A DNA stretch of 64,000 nucleotides, taken from positions 62,001 through 126,000 of the forward strand of contig NZ_JAFFIX010000008.1 of NCBI RefSeq assembly GCF_016916835.1, in the 5' to 3' direction. Numbering within the stretch: the first letter of the stretch is position 1; each line of letters starts with the position of its first letter. Source of the stretch: Actinacidiphila bryophytorum (lineage in GTDB: Bacteria > Actinomycetota > Actinomycetes > Streptomycetales > Streptomycetaceae). Shown here piece by piece: positions 51,359 to 59,532 of the stretch. Both the position numbers and the translations under genes were made by a program. Below the pieces are notes generated by a model, which worked only from the letters and a program-made list of their open reading frames with translations, was not told where the DNA came from and made no database searches.

Positions 51359-53068
51359 TCAGCTACCTGCAGACCCCAGCGGCACCTTCCACACCAGGCG
51401 GGTGCCGCCCTCAGGGCCTGCCGCCGTCTCCATGGACCCGCCGCGCTGCTCCGCGCGCACCGCGAGGTTCCGCAGCCCGCTGCGCCGCCCGGCGGACCGC
51501 AGCCCGACCCCGTCGTCCGTGACGCACACCGTCAACGTCCCGCCGGCGACGACGAGCGAGACGTCGACGGAGGACGCCTGAGCGTGCCGCGCCGCGTTGG
51601 ACAGGGCCTCGACCAGCACCGCCACCGCGTCCTGCGCGAAGTCGGCGGGCACGTCGGTGTCGAGCAGCCCTTCCATGTGCAGGGCCGGTGTGAAGCCCAG
51701 GGCCGCCGCCGCGTCCGCCACGCTTGCCACGGCCCGCGAGCGCAGGCCGCCGGACCTGCGATCCCCTTCGTCCGCCCGCAGCCCGAAGATCGTCGATCGG
51801 ATGATCTTGATGGTCTCGTCCAGGTCGTCCACCGCGCGCAGCAGCCGCTCGGTCGCCTGCGGGTGGTTCACGAAACGCAGCGTGCTCTGCAGCGTCATCC
51901 CCGTGGCGAAGAGCCGCTGGATCGCCAGGTCGTGCAGGTCGCGGGCGATGCGGTCGCGGTCCTCGAGCACCGTCAGCTGCTCGGCCGACCTGCGCCGCTC
52001 CGCCAGCTGCAGCGCCAGTGCGGCCTGCCCGGCGAAGCCCAGCAGCAGCGAGGACTCGGCCTCGGAGAACAGGGCCGCCCCGGACTTGCGGGCCAGCAGC
52101 AGCGCCCCGCGCACGCCCTCGTCGGTGACCATGGGCACCGCCACCGCGGGCCCCAGGCTGCTGAAACGCGGCGGCCCCGCGGTCACCCGGGGGTCCTTTC
52201 GGATCTCGCCCGTGGTGATCGGCTTCTCGGCGGCCATCGCCGCGCCCATGAACGTGCCGTCCCGCGGCAGCGTCAGCCCGCGGTGGTCGTCGGCGCCGGT
52301 GCCCTCGGCGATCATCACCCGCACGTCGCTGCCGCTGTCGACGGCCAGTGCGATGACACCCAAGTCGGCGTCCGCGATGTTCCTGGCGTGCCGCACGATG
52401 CGGCTCAGCACGTCCATCTCGTCGGCGCCCGACAGCAGGGCGGCGACGATCTCGGCGTTGGCCTCCATCCAGCGCTGCCGGTCGCGGGCCGACCGGTAGA
52501 GCCTGGCGTTCTCGATCGCCACACCGGCGGCGACCGCCAGCGTCCGCAGGACGGTCTCGTCCTCCCCGTCGAACTCGCCGCCGCCGCGCTTCTCGGTGAG
52601 GTACAGGTTGCCGAACACCTCGTCGCGCACCCGGATCGGGACCCCGAGAAAGGAGTGCATCGGCGGGTGATCGTGGGGGAACCCGTACGAGGACGGGTGC
52701 TCGGAAAGCTCCTTGAGCCGCAGCGGCTCCGGGTGCCTGATCAGCTCGCCCAGGATGCCGTGCCCCGACGGCAGACCGCCGATCGCCGCGCGCTGCTCCT
52801 CGCTGACCCCCACGGTCAGGAACTGCGACAGCCGCGTCCCCTCGATCACCCCCAGGGCGCCGTACTCCGCGTCCACCAGCGTGACGGCCGACTCCACGAT
52901 CGTGCGCAGCACCTGCGGCAGCTCCAGCTCGCTGCCCACCGACAGCACCGCCTCCAGCAGGTTGTGCACCCTGCTCTGCGTCCCGCGCACCGCGTCGAGC
53001 CGCACCTGCAGTTCGTCGAGCAGCTGGTCCAGGCGCAACCGCGGCAACTGCTGGCCGTCCTCGCCCAC
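51359..53068 (-). CDS. DevS/DosT-like GAF sensor histidine kinase
   Basis: This 569-residue kinase has two GAF domains (about 45-190 and 215-360), a HisKA_3 dimerisation domain with the phospho-acceptor His379 in RDRIARDLHD, and an HATPase domain near the C-terminus (EALSNAARHA, VTDDGVGL). GAF-A retains GFPHDHPPMHSFLGVP; His134 corresponds to the heme ligand His149 of mycobacterial DosS, so it probably senses oxygen, NO or CO. GTG 53068 has GGAGG 5 nt before it; an upstream GTG adds ten residues. It is the likely partner of the response regulator at 34.7 kb. Confidence 0.87.
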   Translation of the reverse strand: MGEDGQQLPRLRLDQLLDELQVRLDAVRGTQSRVHNLLEAVLSVGSELELPQVLRTIVESAVTLVDAEYGALGVIEGTRLSQFLTVGVSEEQRAAIGGLPSGHGILGELIRHPEPLRLKELSEHPSSYGFPHDHPPMHSFLGVPIRVRDEVFGNLYLTEKRGGGEFDGEDETVLRTLAVAAGVAIENARLYRSARDRQRWMEANAEIVAALLSGADEMDVLSRIVRHARNIADADLGVIALAVDSGSDVRVMIAEGTGADDHRGLTLPRDGTFMGAAMAAEKPITTGEIRKDPRVTAGPPRFSSLGPAVAVPMVTDEGVRGALLLARKSGAALFSEAESSLLLGFAGQAALALQLAERRRSAEQLTVLEDRDRIARDLHDLAIQRLFATGMTLQSTLRFVNHPQATERLLRAVDDLDETIKIIRSTIFGLRADEGDRRSGGLRSRAVASVADAAAALGFTPALHMEGLLDTDVPADFAQDAVAVLVEALSNAARHAQASSVDVSLVVAGGTLTVCVTDDGVGLRSAGRRSGLRNLAVRAEQRGGSMETAAGPEGGTRLVWKVPLGSAGS

Positions 53069-53246
53069 CGGATCCTCCACTCGCGAGCGGACACACACAA
53101 TCCTACCCGGGAGCTTAGAGGAGCCGGCCTTCCAGCCCGTCCCGCGACTGCTGCCGCAGGGCCGGAAAATCCAGGGGCGCGGGCGGTGCGGGCACGGATA
53201 GCATCCGCACTCGCACGTCCCCCGTTCACGATCGAGGAATCCGCCG

Positions 53247-54146
53247 ATGCCGAGTCGCCCGTCCGCTGCGATCGCAGAGTTCTCCGTCTCCGACCGTGAG
53301 GCCGGACCCTACGGAATCACCGCGGGACCAGACGGTGCCCTGTGGTTCACCATGGTCCACCACGGACGGATCGGCCGGATCACGACCGGCGGCGACGTCA
53401 GCGTCCACCAGGTCGAACCGGCCACCGGCGGGCCGTCGATCATCACGGCAGGACCCGACGGCGCCCTGTGGTTCACCGAGTTCCGCGGCCACCGGATCGG
53501 CCGGATCACCACGGCAGGGGACATCACCTCCTTCCCGCTGCCGACGCCGGACGCCGGGCCGTTCGGCATCGCCGCGGGAGCCGACGGCGCGCTGTGGTTC
53601 ACGGAGGCCGGTGCCGACCGCATCGGCCGCATCACCCCCGGCGGGCAGGTCACCGAGTTCCCCATCCCGCTGTCCGGTGCCTTCCCGTCCGCGATCGCCG
53701 CAGGACCGGACGACCGGCTGTGGTTCACGATGAACCAGGCGAACGCGATCGGCGCCGTCGGACACGACGGCGACGTCACCGTTCACCCGCTGCCCACACC
53801 CGCGGCCGCCCCGGTCGGCATCACGGCCGGCGCCGACGGCGCCCTGTGGTTCGTGGAGATCGGCGCCGGCCAGATCGGACGGATCACGCCCGACGGGAAG
53901 ATCGACGAATTCGCCCTGTCCGACCGCGCGTCACGCCCGCACGCCATCGTCGCCGACGGCGGAGGGAACTGCTGGTTCACCGAGTGGGGGGCCAACCGCA
54001 TCGGCCGGATCACCCCCGACGGCCGTATCGAGGAGCACGACCTTCCCAGCCCCGCCTCGGAGCCCCACGGCATCGCCCTGGGGCCGGACGGCGCGATCTG
54101 GACCGCCCTGGAGATCGGAGCGGTCGCCCGCCTCACCGCGCCCTGA
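53247..54146 (+). CDS. vgb: Virginiamycin B lyase (streptogramin B lyase)
   Basis: This 299-residue protein is a seven-bladed beta-propeller: about seven repeats of 42 residues with GPDGALWFTE and RIGRITxGG. Vgb linearises group B streptogramins by elimination at the depsipeptide ester. The staphylococcal catalytic pair His270/Glu284 is matched by His232 (RPHAIV) and Glu246 (WFTEWG), also 14 residues apart. It may confer resistance or act on an unknown ester. It diverges from the sensor kinase gene inside the dormancy island, an unusual place. GAGG precedes the ATG. Confidence 0.85.
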   Translation: MPSRPSAAIAEFSVSDREAGPYGITAGPDGALWFTMVHHGRIGRITTGGDVSVHQVEPATGGPSIITAGPDGALWFTEFRGHRIGRITTAGDITSFPLPTPDAGPFGIAAGADGALWFTEAGADRIGRITPGGQVTEFPIPLSGAFPSAIAAGPDDRLWFTMNQANAIGAVGHDGDVTVHPLPTPAAAPVGITAGADGALWFVEIGAGQIGRITPDGKIDEFALSDRASRPHAIVADGGGNCWFTEWGANRIGRITPDGRIEEHDLPSPASEPHGIALGPDGAIWTALEIGAVARLTAP

Positions 54147-54313
54147 GCGCGCCGCACGGCACCCCGGGCACGCGCTCACGGCACCCTGCGACGGAGTCTC
54201 CCGGCTCGGACGGCGGCTCGACGCACCCCCGCCGCGGTTCCCGCGTGGCACCGTCCGGCGGCGGGGGTGAGGCTGGACGTACGGCCGCGACGACGGAAGG
54301 GAGAGGATCCGCC

Positions 54314-55003
54314 GTGACCCAGCCCAGCGGAGGAACCGGGGAGCACCGCACCGAGCCCGCCGACCTCGCCCAGCGGGTCGCCGACCGCCGCGGAGAACTC
54401 GGGATGGCAGAACAGGAGTTGGCACTCGCGGCGGGCATGGCGCCCCGCTACCTGCGGCAGGTCCTGGACGCCGGCCCCGGCTTCGACCCCGGCGGTTTCG
54501 TACGGATCGCCGCCGCGCTCGGCCTGACCTACAAGGAGCTGCTCGAAGGCCGCAGCGACCCCCCGCCGGGGCAGGCGGGCCCGGGGGCGGGGCCGGTGCT
54601 GGTCCATCTGACCTCCGAGGAGTGCTGGGACATGATCGGCAGCCACGGTGTGGGTCGTATCGCGCTGCCCGCGGAGCCCAGCCCCGTCGTCTTCCCGGTG
54701 AACTACACCGTCGACGCGCGCACGCTCGTCTACCGGACAGCCCTTGGCGCCCCTGCGGCGCTGGACACCGGGTCGGCGGTGTCCTTCCAGGTGGACCGGG
54801 TGGACGAGCGGCTCAGCCAGGGCTGGAGCGTCCTGGTCGCGGGAACCGCGGAACCGGTCGACGACCCGGCGGCCGTACGGGCACTGGCCGAGCGGCGGGC
54901 CGCGGAACCGTGGGCCGGCGGGAAGCGGTCGCTGTGGATGCGCATCCGCCCTGAGCGCATCACCGGCCGCCGCATCGCGACCGCTCGCGGTCACGAACTG
55001 TGA
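54314..55003 (+). CDS. XRE-type helix-turn-helix fused to pyridoxamine 5'-phosphate oxidase-like domain
   Basis: This 229-residue protein has an N-terminal XRE helix-turn-helix (about 18-75, LAQRVADRRGELGMAEQELALAAGM) and a split-barrel PPOX/FMN-binding-like domain (about 100-225) with GVGRIALPAEPSPVVFPVNY, VSFQVDRVDE, GWSVLVAGTAEPV and a terminal RIRPERITGRRI. It is paralogous to the gene at 57.1 kb. PPOX-type proteins (for example Rv0080) occur in DosR regulons; they may bind FMN, F420 or heme. GTG 54314 follows GGGAGAGG. Confidence 0.84.
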   Translation: MTQPSGGTGEHRTEPADLAQRVADRRGELGMAEQELALAAGMAPRYLRQVLDAGPGFDPGGFVRIAAALGLTYKELLEGRSDPPPGQAGPGAGPVLVHLTSEECWDMIGSHGVGRIALPAEPSPVVFPVNYTVDARTLVYRTALGAPAALDTGSAVSFQVDRVDERLSQGWSVLVAGTAEPVDDPAAVRALAERRAAEPWAGGKRSLWMRIRPERITGRRIATARGHEL

Positions 55004-55028
55004 GGATGGGCTCACGGCTCGACCAGTG

Positions 55029-55051
55029 GGCCGCGCGGGCATCGCGCGGCC
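55029..55051. terminator. Hairpin between convergent genes
   Basis: GGCCGCGC pairs perfectly with GCGCGGCC around a 7 nt loop. It lies between the stop of the PPOX gene (55003) and that of the convergent USP gene (55054). Confidence 0.6.
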
Positions 55052-55053
55052 GT

Positions 55054-55923
55054 TCAGACGGTCCCGGACGGTGCGACGAGCAGCGGGCATGCGGTGCGGT
55101 TCACCAGGTCGCGGCTGGTGGATCCCAGCAGCATCCCGCGGAAGCCGCCGCGTCCACGGGAGCCCACCACCAGGCACCGCGCGTGGCGTGCCGCGGACGC
55201 GAGCAACGGCGCGGGGTCGCCGCTGAGGATCTCGTAGCGCACCGCGGTGTCGGGATAGCGCTCGGCGTGCCCGGCCAGCAGCTCCGACAGATGCAGCCCC
55301 GTCTCCTCGATGAACTCCGGCCATGCCGCGTCCCTGGGCCGGCGCACCTCGACCGCCACCAGTTCGGTCTTCGCGGCGTCCGCCTCGGCGAAGGCCAGCT
55401 CCACGGCCGCCAGCGACGAGTCCGACCCGTCCACGCCGACGACGACCGGCCCGTCGGCGGGCGCCGCGGGCGCCTGCGGTACGAGCGCCAGCGGGCACGG
55501 CAGATGACCGACCAGCATGTGGCCTTTGCCGCGGTCGAAGAACACCCCTTCGACTCCGGTGAGCCGGCGGGCGCCGAGCACCAGCAGCGCGGCGGTCTCG
55601 GCGGCGTCGCGCAGCACGGGCGCGGCACGGCCCACGGCCAGCTCCCCGGTCACGGGCAGGCCGGGATGCGCGGCCGCCGCCGTCCCGCAAGCGTCGTCCA
55701 GCAGCGCCTGCCCGGCGGCGCGGAAGTGCGTCGACCAGGCGTGGGCGGGATGGCCGGGCGCCGCATCGGGCGGCGCGCCGCGCGGCCACTCCTGGGCGTG
55801 CAGGATGCGCAGCGCGAACCCCCGCGCACTCGCCTCGTCCGCGGCCCACCGGACCACCCGCTCGGTCAGCTCCGGGTGGGTACGGGTGACACCTGCGACC
55901 ACCGCTTCGCGCCTGACGGACAT
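55054..55923 (-). CDS. Universal stress protein, two tandem USP domains
   Basis: This 289-residue tandem USP has a divergent N-terminal domain that starts AVVAGVTRTHPELTERVVRWAADEA, without DGS, and a loop LLVLGARRLTGVEGVFFDRG. The second domain is canonical: VVVGVDGSDSSLAAVELAFAEA and CLVVGSRGRGGFRGMLLGSTSR. It diverges from the USP gene at 56.1 kb; box 4 lies between them, 98 bp before this start, and may drive both. Confidence 0.86.
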   Translation of the reverse strand: MSVRREAVVAGVTRTHPELTERVVRWAADEASARGFALRILHAQEWPRGAPPDAAPGHPAHAWSTHFRAAGQALLDDACGTAAAAHPGLPVTGELAVGRAAPVLRDAAETAALLVLGARRLTGVEGVFFDRGKGHMLVGHLPCPLALVPQAPAAPADGPVVVGVDGSDSSLAAVELAFAEADAAKTELVAVEVRRPRDAAWPEFIEETGLHLSELLAGHAERYPDTAVRYEILSGDPAPLLASAARHARCLVVGSRGRGGFRGMLLGSTSRDLVNRTACPLLVAPSGTV

Positions 55924-56021
55924 ACGACCGACCTCCTTCGCCCGGATGGCCGGTGCCCGGCCACACCGCCACCGTGCGCCGCGCTTCCCCCCGGCCGACA
56001 GGGATCAGCCGGGCACGACAG

Positions 56022-56037
56022 GGGTCCGGTCGGCCCT
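56022..56037. promoter_or_regulatory. Palindromic box 4, candidate DevR/OsdR-type site
   Basis: GGGTCCGGTCGGCCCT matches 11 of 12 fixed positions of GGGNCCGNNCGGNCCC. It lies midway between two divergent USP genes, 98 bp and 87 bp from their starts. Confidence 0.6.
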
Positions 56038-56124
56038 ATCGCGTACGGCAGGTGCGGGCGATCGTGAAGACCCTGCACGTGGCCCACACATCCACGGACA
56101 ACAGCGAGAGGCGAGGTGGTGGCG

Positions 56125-56988
56125 ATGGCGAGGATCGTGGTCGTCGGAGTCGACGGGTCGCCGGAAAGCGCGGCGGCGGCCGAGTGGGCCGGGGACGAGG
56201 CGGCGGCACACGGAGCGGAGGTACGCCTCCTCGACGTCTGGCAGCCCCCGGCCAGCAATGTGCAGTTCTCCCCGGCACCGGAGGCGCTGCGCCAGTGGGA
56301 GGAGGCGCAGGTCCTCGACGCCGCCCGTAAGCTCACCGCCCGCCACCCCGGGCTCAAGGTCACCGCGGAGCAGATCACGGGCAGCCCGGCGCCCGCGCTG
56401 CTCGACGCGGCCGCCGCGGCGGACGTGACCGTCCTCGGCTCCCGCGCGCTCGGCACCGTCTCGGGCTTCCTCTACGGCTCCGTGGGCCTCCACGTGGTCG
56501 CTCACAGCGACCGGCCGGTGGTGCTGGTACGAGCCCCCGGCGACGAGCCGAGCAGCGCCGGTGCCCCCGTCGTACTCGCCCTCGACCTCGGCCGCCCTTC
56601 CGACGCGCTGACGCAGTTCGCCTTCGAGGAGGCGTCGGCCAGGGTCCCCGCCCTGCGCGTGGTACACGTGTGGGACGTGCACCGGCTGTACGGCTATGCG
56701 GGCCCCATGCTGGACCGCGAGATCGCGGAGCAGCTGCGCTCGGAACAGGCAGAACAACTGGCGCAGGTGCTCACCCCCTGGCGCGCCCGGTTCGGCGACG
56801 TCCAGGTGTCCCACGAGGTCGTCGCGGGGCCGGTGACCGGGACGCTGGCGGAGGTGGCGCAGGAGGCGTCGCTGCTCGTCGTGGGCCGCCGCCGCCGGCA
56901 CATCGCCGTCGGCGCCCACATCGGCCCGGTCACCCACGCCGTCGTCCACCACGCCGCATGCCCGGTCGCGGTCGTCGCCCACGACTGA
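56125..56988 (+). CDS. Universal stress protein, two tandem USP domains
   Basis: This 287-residue tandem USP starts IVVVGVDGSPESAAAAEWAGDEA. The first loop is VTVLGSRALGTVSGFLYGSVG, followed by LHVVAHSDRPVVLVRAPG. The C-terminal loop reads LLVVGRRRRHIAVGAHIGP and THAVVHHAACPVAVVAHD. It is a near full-length match to the USP at 46.0 kb. ATG 56125 aligns with that start; an in-frame GTG at 56116 would add three residues. Confidence 0.88.
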   Translation: MARIVVVGVDGSPESAAAAEWAGDEAAAHGAEVRLLDVWQPPASNVQFSPAPEALRQWEEAQVLDAARKLTARHPGLKVTAEQITGSPAPALLDAAAAADVTVLGSRALGTVSGFLYGSVGLHVVAHSDRPVVLVRAPGDEPSSAGAPVVLALDLGRPSDALTQFAFEEASARVPALRVVHVWDVHRLYGYAGPMLDREIAEQLRSEQAEQLAQVLTPWRARFGDVQVSHEVVAGPVTGTLAEVAQEASLLVVGRRRRHIAVGAHIGPVTHAVVHHAACPVAVVAHD

Positions 56989-57054
56989 CGCGCCTGATGC
57001 GCGACCGCCGGCTGACGCGCGACCGCCGTCGCCCACGGACGGTGCGCGCCGCGA

Positions 57055-57711
57055 TCAGCCCGCGGTGATCCGGCGGCCTGTGATGCGTACGGGGTCGATC
57101 CGCATCCACACCGGGCGGTCGCCGCCTGCCCAGGGGGTGGTGCGGGCGCGCTCCTGGAGGTCCAGGATGTCGGCGGGATCGGTGACCTCGGCTGCGGCGC
57201 CGAGGACCAGCACGCTCCAGCCTTCGCTGAGCGCCTCGTCGATCCGGTCCACCTCGAAGGCGACCTCCTGGCCGGCGGCACGGGAGGGCACCGAGGGCGG
57301 CGCCGTGCGGAAGACCACCGCTCCGTCCACCATGTCGTAGTTGACCGGCACGATCGCCGGGCCCTCGTCGGTGGTCAGTGCGATCCGCCCGACCCCGTGG
57401 TCCGACAGCAGTGCCAGGCACTCCTCGGGCTCGACCACGGTGAAGGCGGGGTGCTCGGCCGCCTCGCCCAGGCCGGGCGGCAGGCCCGTCTCGGCGCCGC
57501 GCAGCCGCGGCACCGTCGTCTCCAGTGCCTCGGCCACCCGGAGCAGGAAGGTCAGCCCGGGGACGGCGGACGGCTGCTCCTCGACGTACTGGAGGTAGCC
57601 GGGGGCGATCCCCGCCCGCTCGGCCACCTGCTCGCGCGTCAGGCTCAGCTCCTCCCGGCGCAGCGCCAGACGCCTGCCGATGTCACCCGTCGGGGCGGGG
57701 TTCGGCGACAT
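57055..57711 (-). CDS. XRE-type helix-turn-helix fused to pyridoxamine 5'-phosphate oxidase-like domain
   Basis: This 218-residue paralog of the gene at 54.3 kb starts IGRRLALRREELSLTREQVAERAGI (HTH, about 10-65) and has the split-barrel domain with GVGRIALTTDEGPAIVPVNY, VAFEVDRIDE, GWSVLVLGAAAEV and the same terminal RIDPVRITGRRI. ATG 57711 is chosen; a GTG 9 bp upstream is possible. Box 5 lies 84 bp before it, so it probably belongs to the regulator's regulon. Confidence 0.84.
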   Translation of the reverse strand: MSPNPAPTGDIGRRLALRREELSLTREQVAERAGIAPGYLQYVEEQPSAVPGLTFLLRVAEALETTVPRLRGAETGLPPGLGEAAEHPAFTVVEPEECLALLSDHGVGRIALTTDEGPAIVPVNYDMVDGAVVFRTAPPSVPSRAAGQEVAFEVDRIDEALSEGWSVLVLGAAAEVTDPADILDLQERARTTPWAGGDRPVWMRIDPVRITGRRITAG

Positions 57712-57794
57712 TGCCTTCACATCCCTTCCTCCGTCCGTCCTTCCAACCTCGTCGCAGTCCGGTCTCGGCGCATGAGCCGTCCAGCCCGTGGTGC

Positions 57795-57810
57795 GGGGCC
57801 GAACGGCCCC
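57795..57810. promoter_or_regulatory. Palindromic box 5, candidate DevR/OsdR-type site
   Basis: GGGGCCGAACGGCCCC matches all 12 fixed positions and is a perfect 16 bp palindrome apart from the AA centre. It lies 84 bp before the XRE-PPOX gene (minus) and 193 bp before the haloperoxidase gene (plus). Confidence 0.62.
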
Positions 57811-58002
57811 TCCTGCCTGGAGGCCGTCCACGGCGGGGCAGCGGGCTGCGCACCGCCGGGCGGGGTGACGGAAATATCCAAGACCGCGGACGGCGCGAGG
57901 CCGCAGGATGGCGCCGTCAGGTACGAGCGGGACGGCCGGGCGGGGGCGGCCGACCCGGCTCGGTGGCCGGACCGCGGCCCTCCTCACACGTCGGAGACCT
58001 CC

Positions 58003-59460
58003 ATGCGATCGCTCCTCGGCAGACCGCACGGCACCTCAGCCACCCGCGCGTTACGCACGCGCACCCTTCGCAGGGTGCGGCAGGCAGCCGTGCTGGGCGC
58101 CGGACTGTCCCTGCTCGCAGCAGGGACCACCCTTGCGCTGCCGCAGTCCCCGGCGAGGGCGGCGGCGCCCGACTACACCGGCGACCCCACCCAGTACTGG
58201 AACGGCGTCCTCCTGGAGCTGTTCCGGGTCAGCACGGGCGACGCGGGCTCGCCCGGCCGGCTCGCCCGGGCGGCCGCCATGATGAACGCCGCGATCTACG
58301 ACGGCGAGAGCGCGTACCAGAACACCTTCGGGACGCTGAAGTACAAGCCGTACCTGTCCGCCCCCAAGTACTGGAACCTCGGCCAGGGGGCGGACGAGGA
58401 GGAGCGGATCATCGGGCGGACGGCGTACAACGTCCTGCACGACCTGTACCCGGACCAGACCGCCTACCTGGACCAGAAGTTCCTGGAGCGGTTCGGCACC
58501 CCGTCCACCCAGTACGACATCATCGACACCGAGATCGTCGGCACGATCGTCACGAACATGCGGCAGGCGCGCAGCGCGGACGGCTGGGACAACCCCGCCA
58601 CGTACCAGCTCGACAACGTGCCGGGGTCCTGGCGCCCGACGGGTGAGACCGGCTGCACCAGCGCGGACGACGCGGGGACGCCGAACTGGGGTCTGGTCAA
58701 GCCCTTCACGATGAGTTCCGGGTCCGCCTACCGGCCCTCCACGCCCGGCACCTTCGCGAGTTACTCCGCACTGCTGGCCAGCCCCGCCTACGCCGCCCAG
58801 CTCGACGAGGTCCGCAGGCTCGGCGGGCGCGACTCCACCGAGCGGACCGGCGAGCAGACGGCGGTCGCCACCTTCTGGGCCAACGACCTGGGTCCCGACG
58901 CCGCCCACAAAGGCACGTTCAAGCCGCCGGGGCAGCTTCTCGACGCCACGATCGGGATCGCCAAGGCGCGGCTGCAGAGCAAGTACGAGAACACCCGGCT
59001 GTTCGCCCTGGTGTCGCTGGCGATGGCGGACGCCGCGATCGGCGAGTGGGACGTGAAGTACCAGACGCCGATCGATCTGTGGCGCCCCGTGTCGGCCGTC
59101 CACTACGCCGGGGAAACCTCCTGGGAGCCGCTGTCGGCCGGCCGCGACGGCTCGCCGCTGACGCCCTGCTTCCCCGCCTGGGCCTCGGGGCACTCCGCGT
59201 TCGCGGGCGCATGGGCCGCGGTGATGCAGGGGTTCTTCGGCGGCAACGACTCGATGAACTTCACCGTGAACACCGAGGACCCCGCTTCCCCGCAGAAGAC
59301 CCGCAGTTACACCAGCTTCCACCAGGCCGCCCAGGAGGCCGCGGAGAGCCGCGTGTATCTGGGCGTCCACTACCCGTGGGACGCCGCCGACGGCCTCAAG
59401 CTCGGGGACGACATCGCGGTCAACTCGGTCCTCCCGCGGCTGGGACCGGTCGGCTCGTAG
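58003..59460 (+). CDS. Secreted vanadium-dependent haloperoxidase / PAP2 family protein
   Basis: This 485-residue protein has a basic, Tat-like N-terminus (TRTLRRVRQAAVLGAGLSLLAA) and signal cleavage near residue 53. Its C-terminal half has the vanadate/phosphate site of vanadium haloperoxidases: KYQTPIDLWRPVSAVHY, PAWASGHSAFAGAW (His) and SRVYLGVHYPWDAADG, with Arg and His six apart as in fungal chloroperoxidase. It would oxidise halide with peroxide, or act as an acid phosphatase. GGAG precedes the ATG. A perfect box lies 193 bp upstream, so it may be stress-controlled. Confidence 0.83.
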   Translation: MRSLLGRPHGTSATRALRTRTLRRVRQAAVLGAGLSLLAAGTTLALPQSPARAAAPDYTGDPTQYWNGVLLELFRVSTGDAGSPGRLARAAAMMNAAIYDGESAYQNTFGTLKYKPYLSAPKYWNLGQGADEEERIIGRTAYNVLHDLYPDQTAYLDQKFLERFGTPSTQYDIIDTEIVGTIVTNMRQARSADGWDNPATYQLDNVPGSWRPTGETGCTSADDAGTPNWGLVKPFTMSSGSAYRPSTPGTFASYSALLASPAYAAQLDEVRRLGGRDSTERTGEQTAVATFWANDLGPDAAHKGTFKPPGQLLDATIGIAKARLQSKYENTRLFALVSLAMADAAIGEWDVKYQTPIDLWRPVSAVHYAGETSWEPLSAGRDGSPLTPCFPAWASGHSAFAGAWAAVMQGFFGGNDSMNFTVNTEDPASPQKTRSYTSFHQAAQEAAESRVYLGVHYPWDAADGLKLGDDIAVNSVLPRLGPVGS

Positions 59461-59477
59461 CCGGTCGTCCCGCAGCC

Positions 59478-59506
59478 GGGCGGCCCGTACAGGGGACGGG
59501 CCGCCC
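59478..59506. terminator. Hairpin between convergent genes
   Basis: A perfect 11 bp stem (GGGCGGCCCGT with ACGGGCCGCCC) closes a 7 nt loop. It lies 17 bp after the haloperoxidase stop and 27 bp beyond the AraC gene stop on the other strand. Confidence 0.72.
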
Positions 59507-59532
59507 CCGGTGGGACGTGCCCGTCCGCGGCG

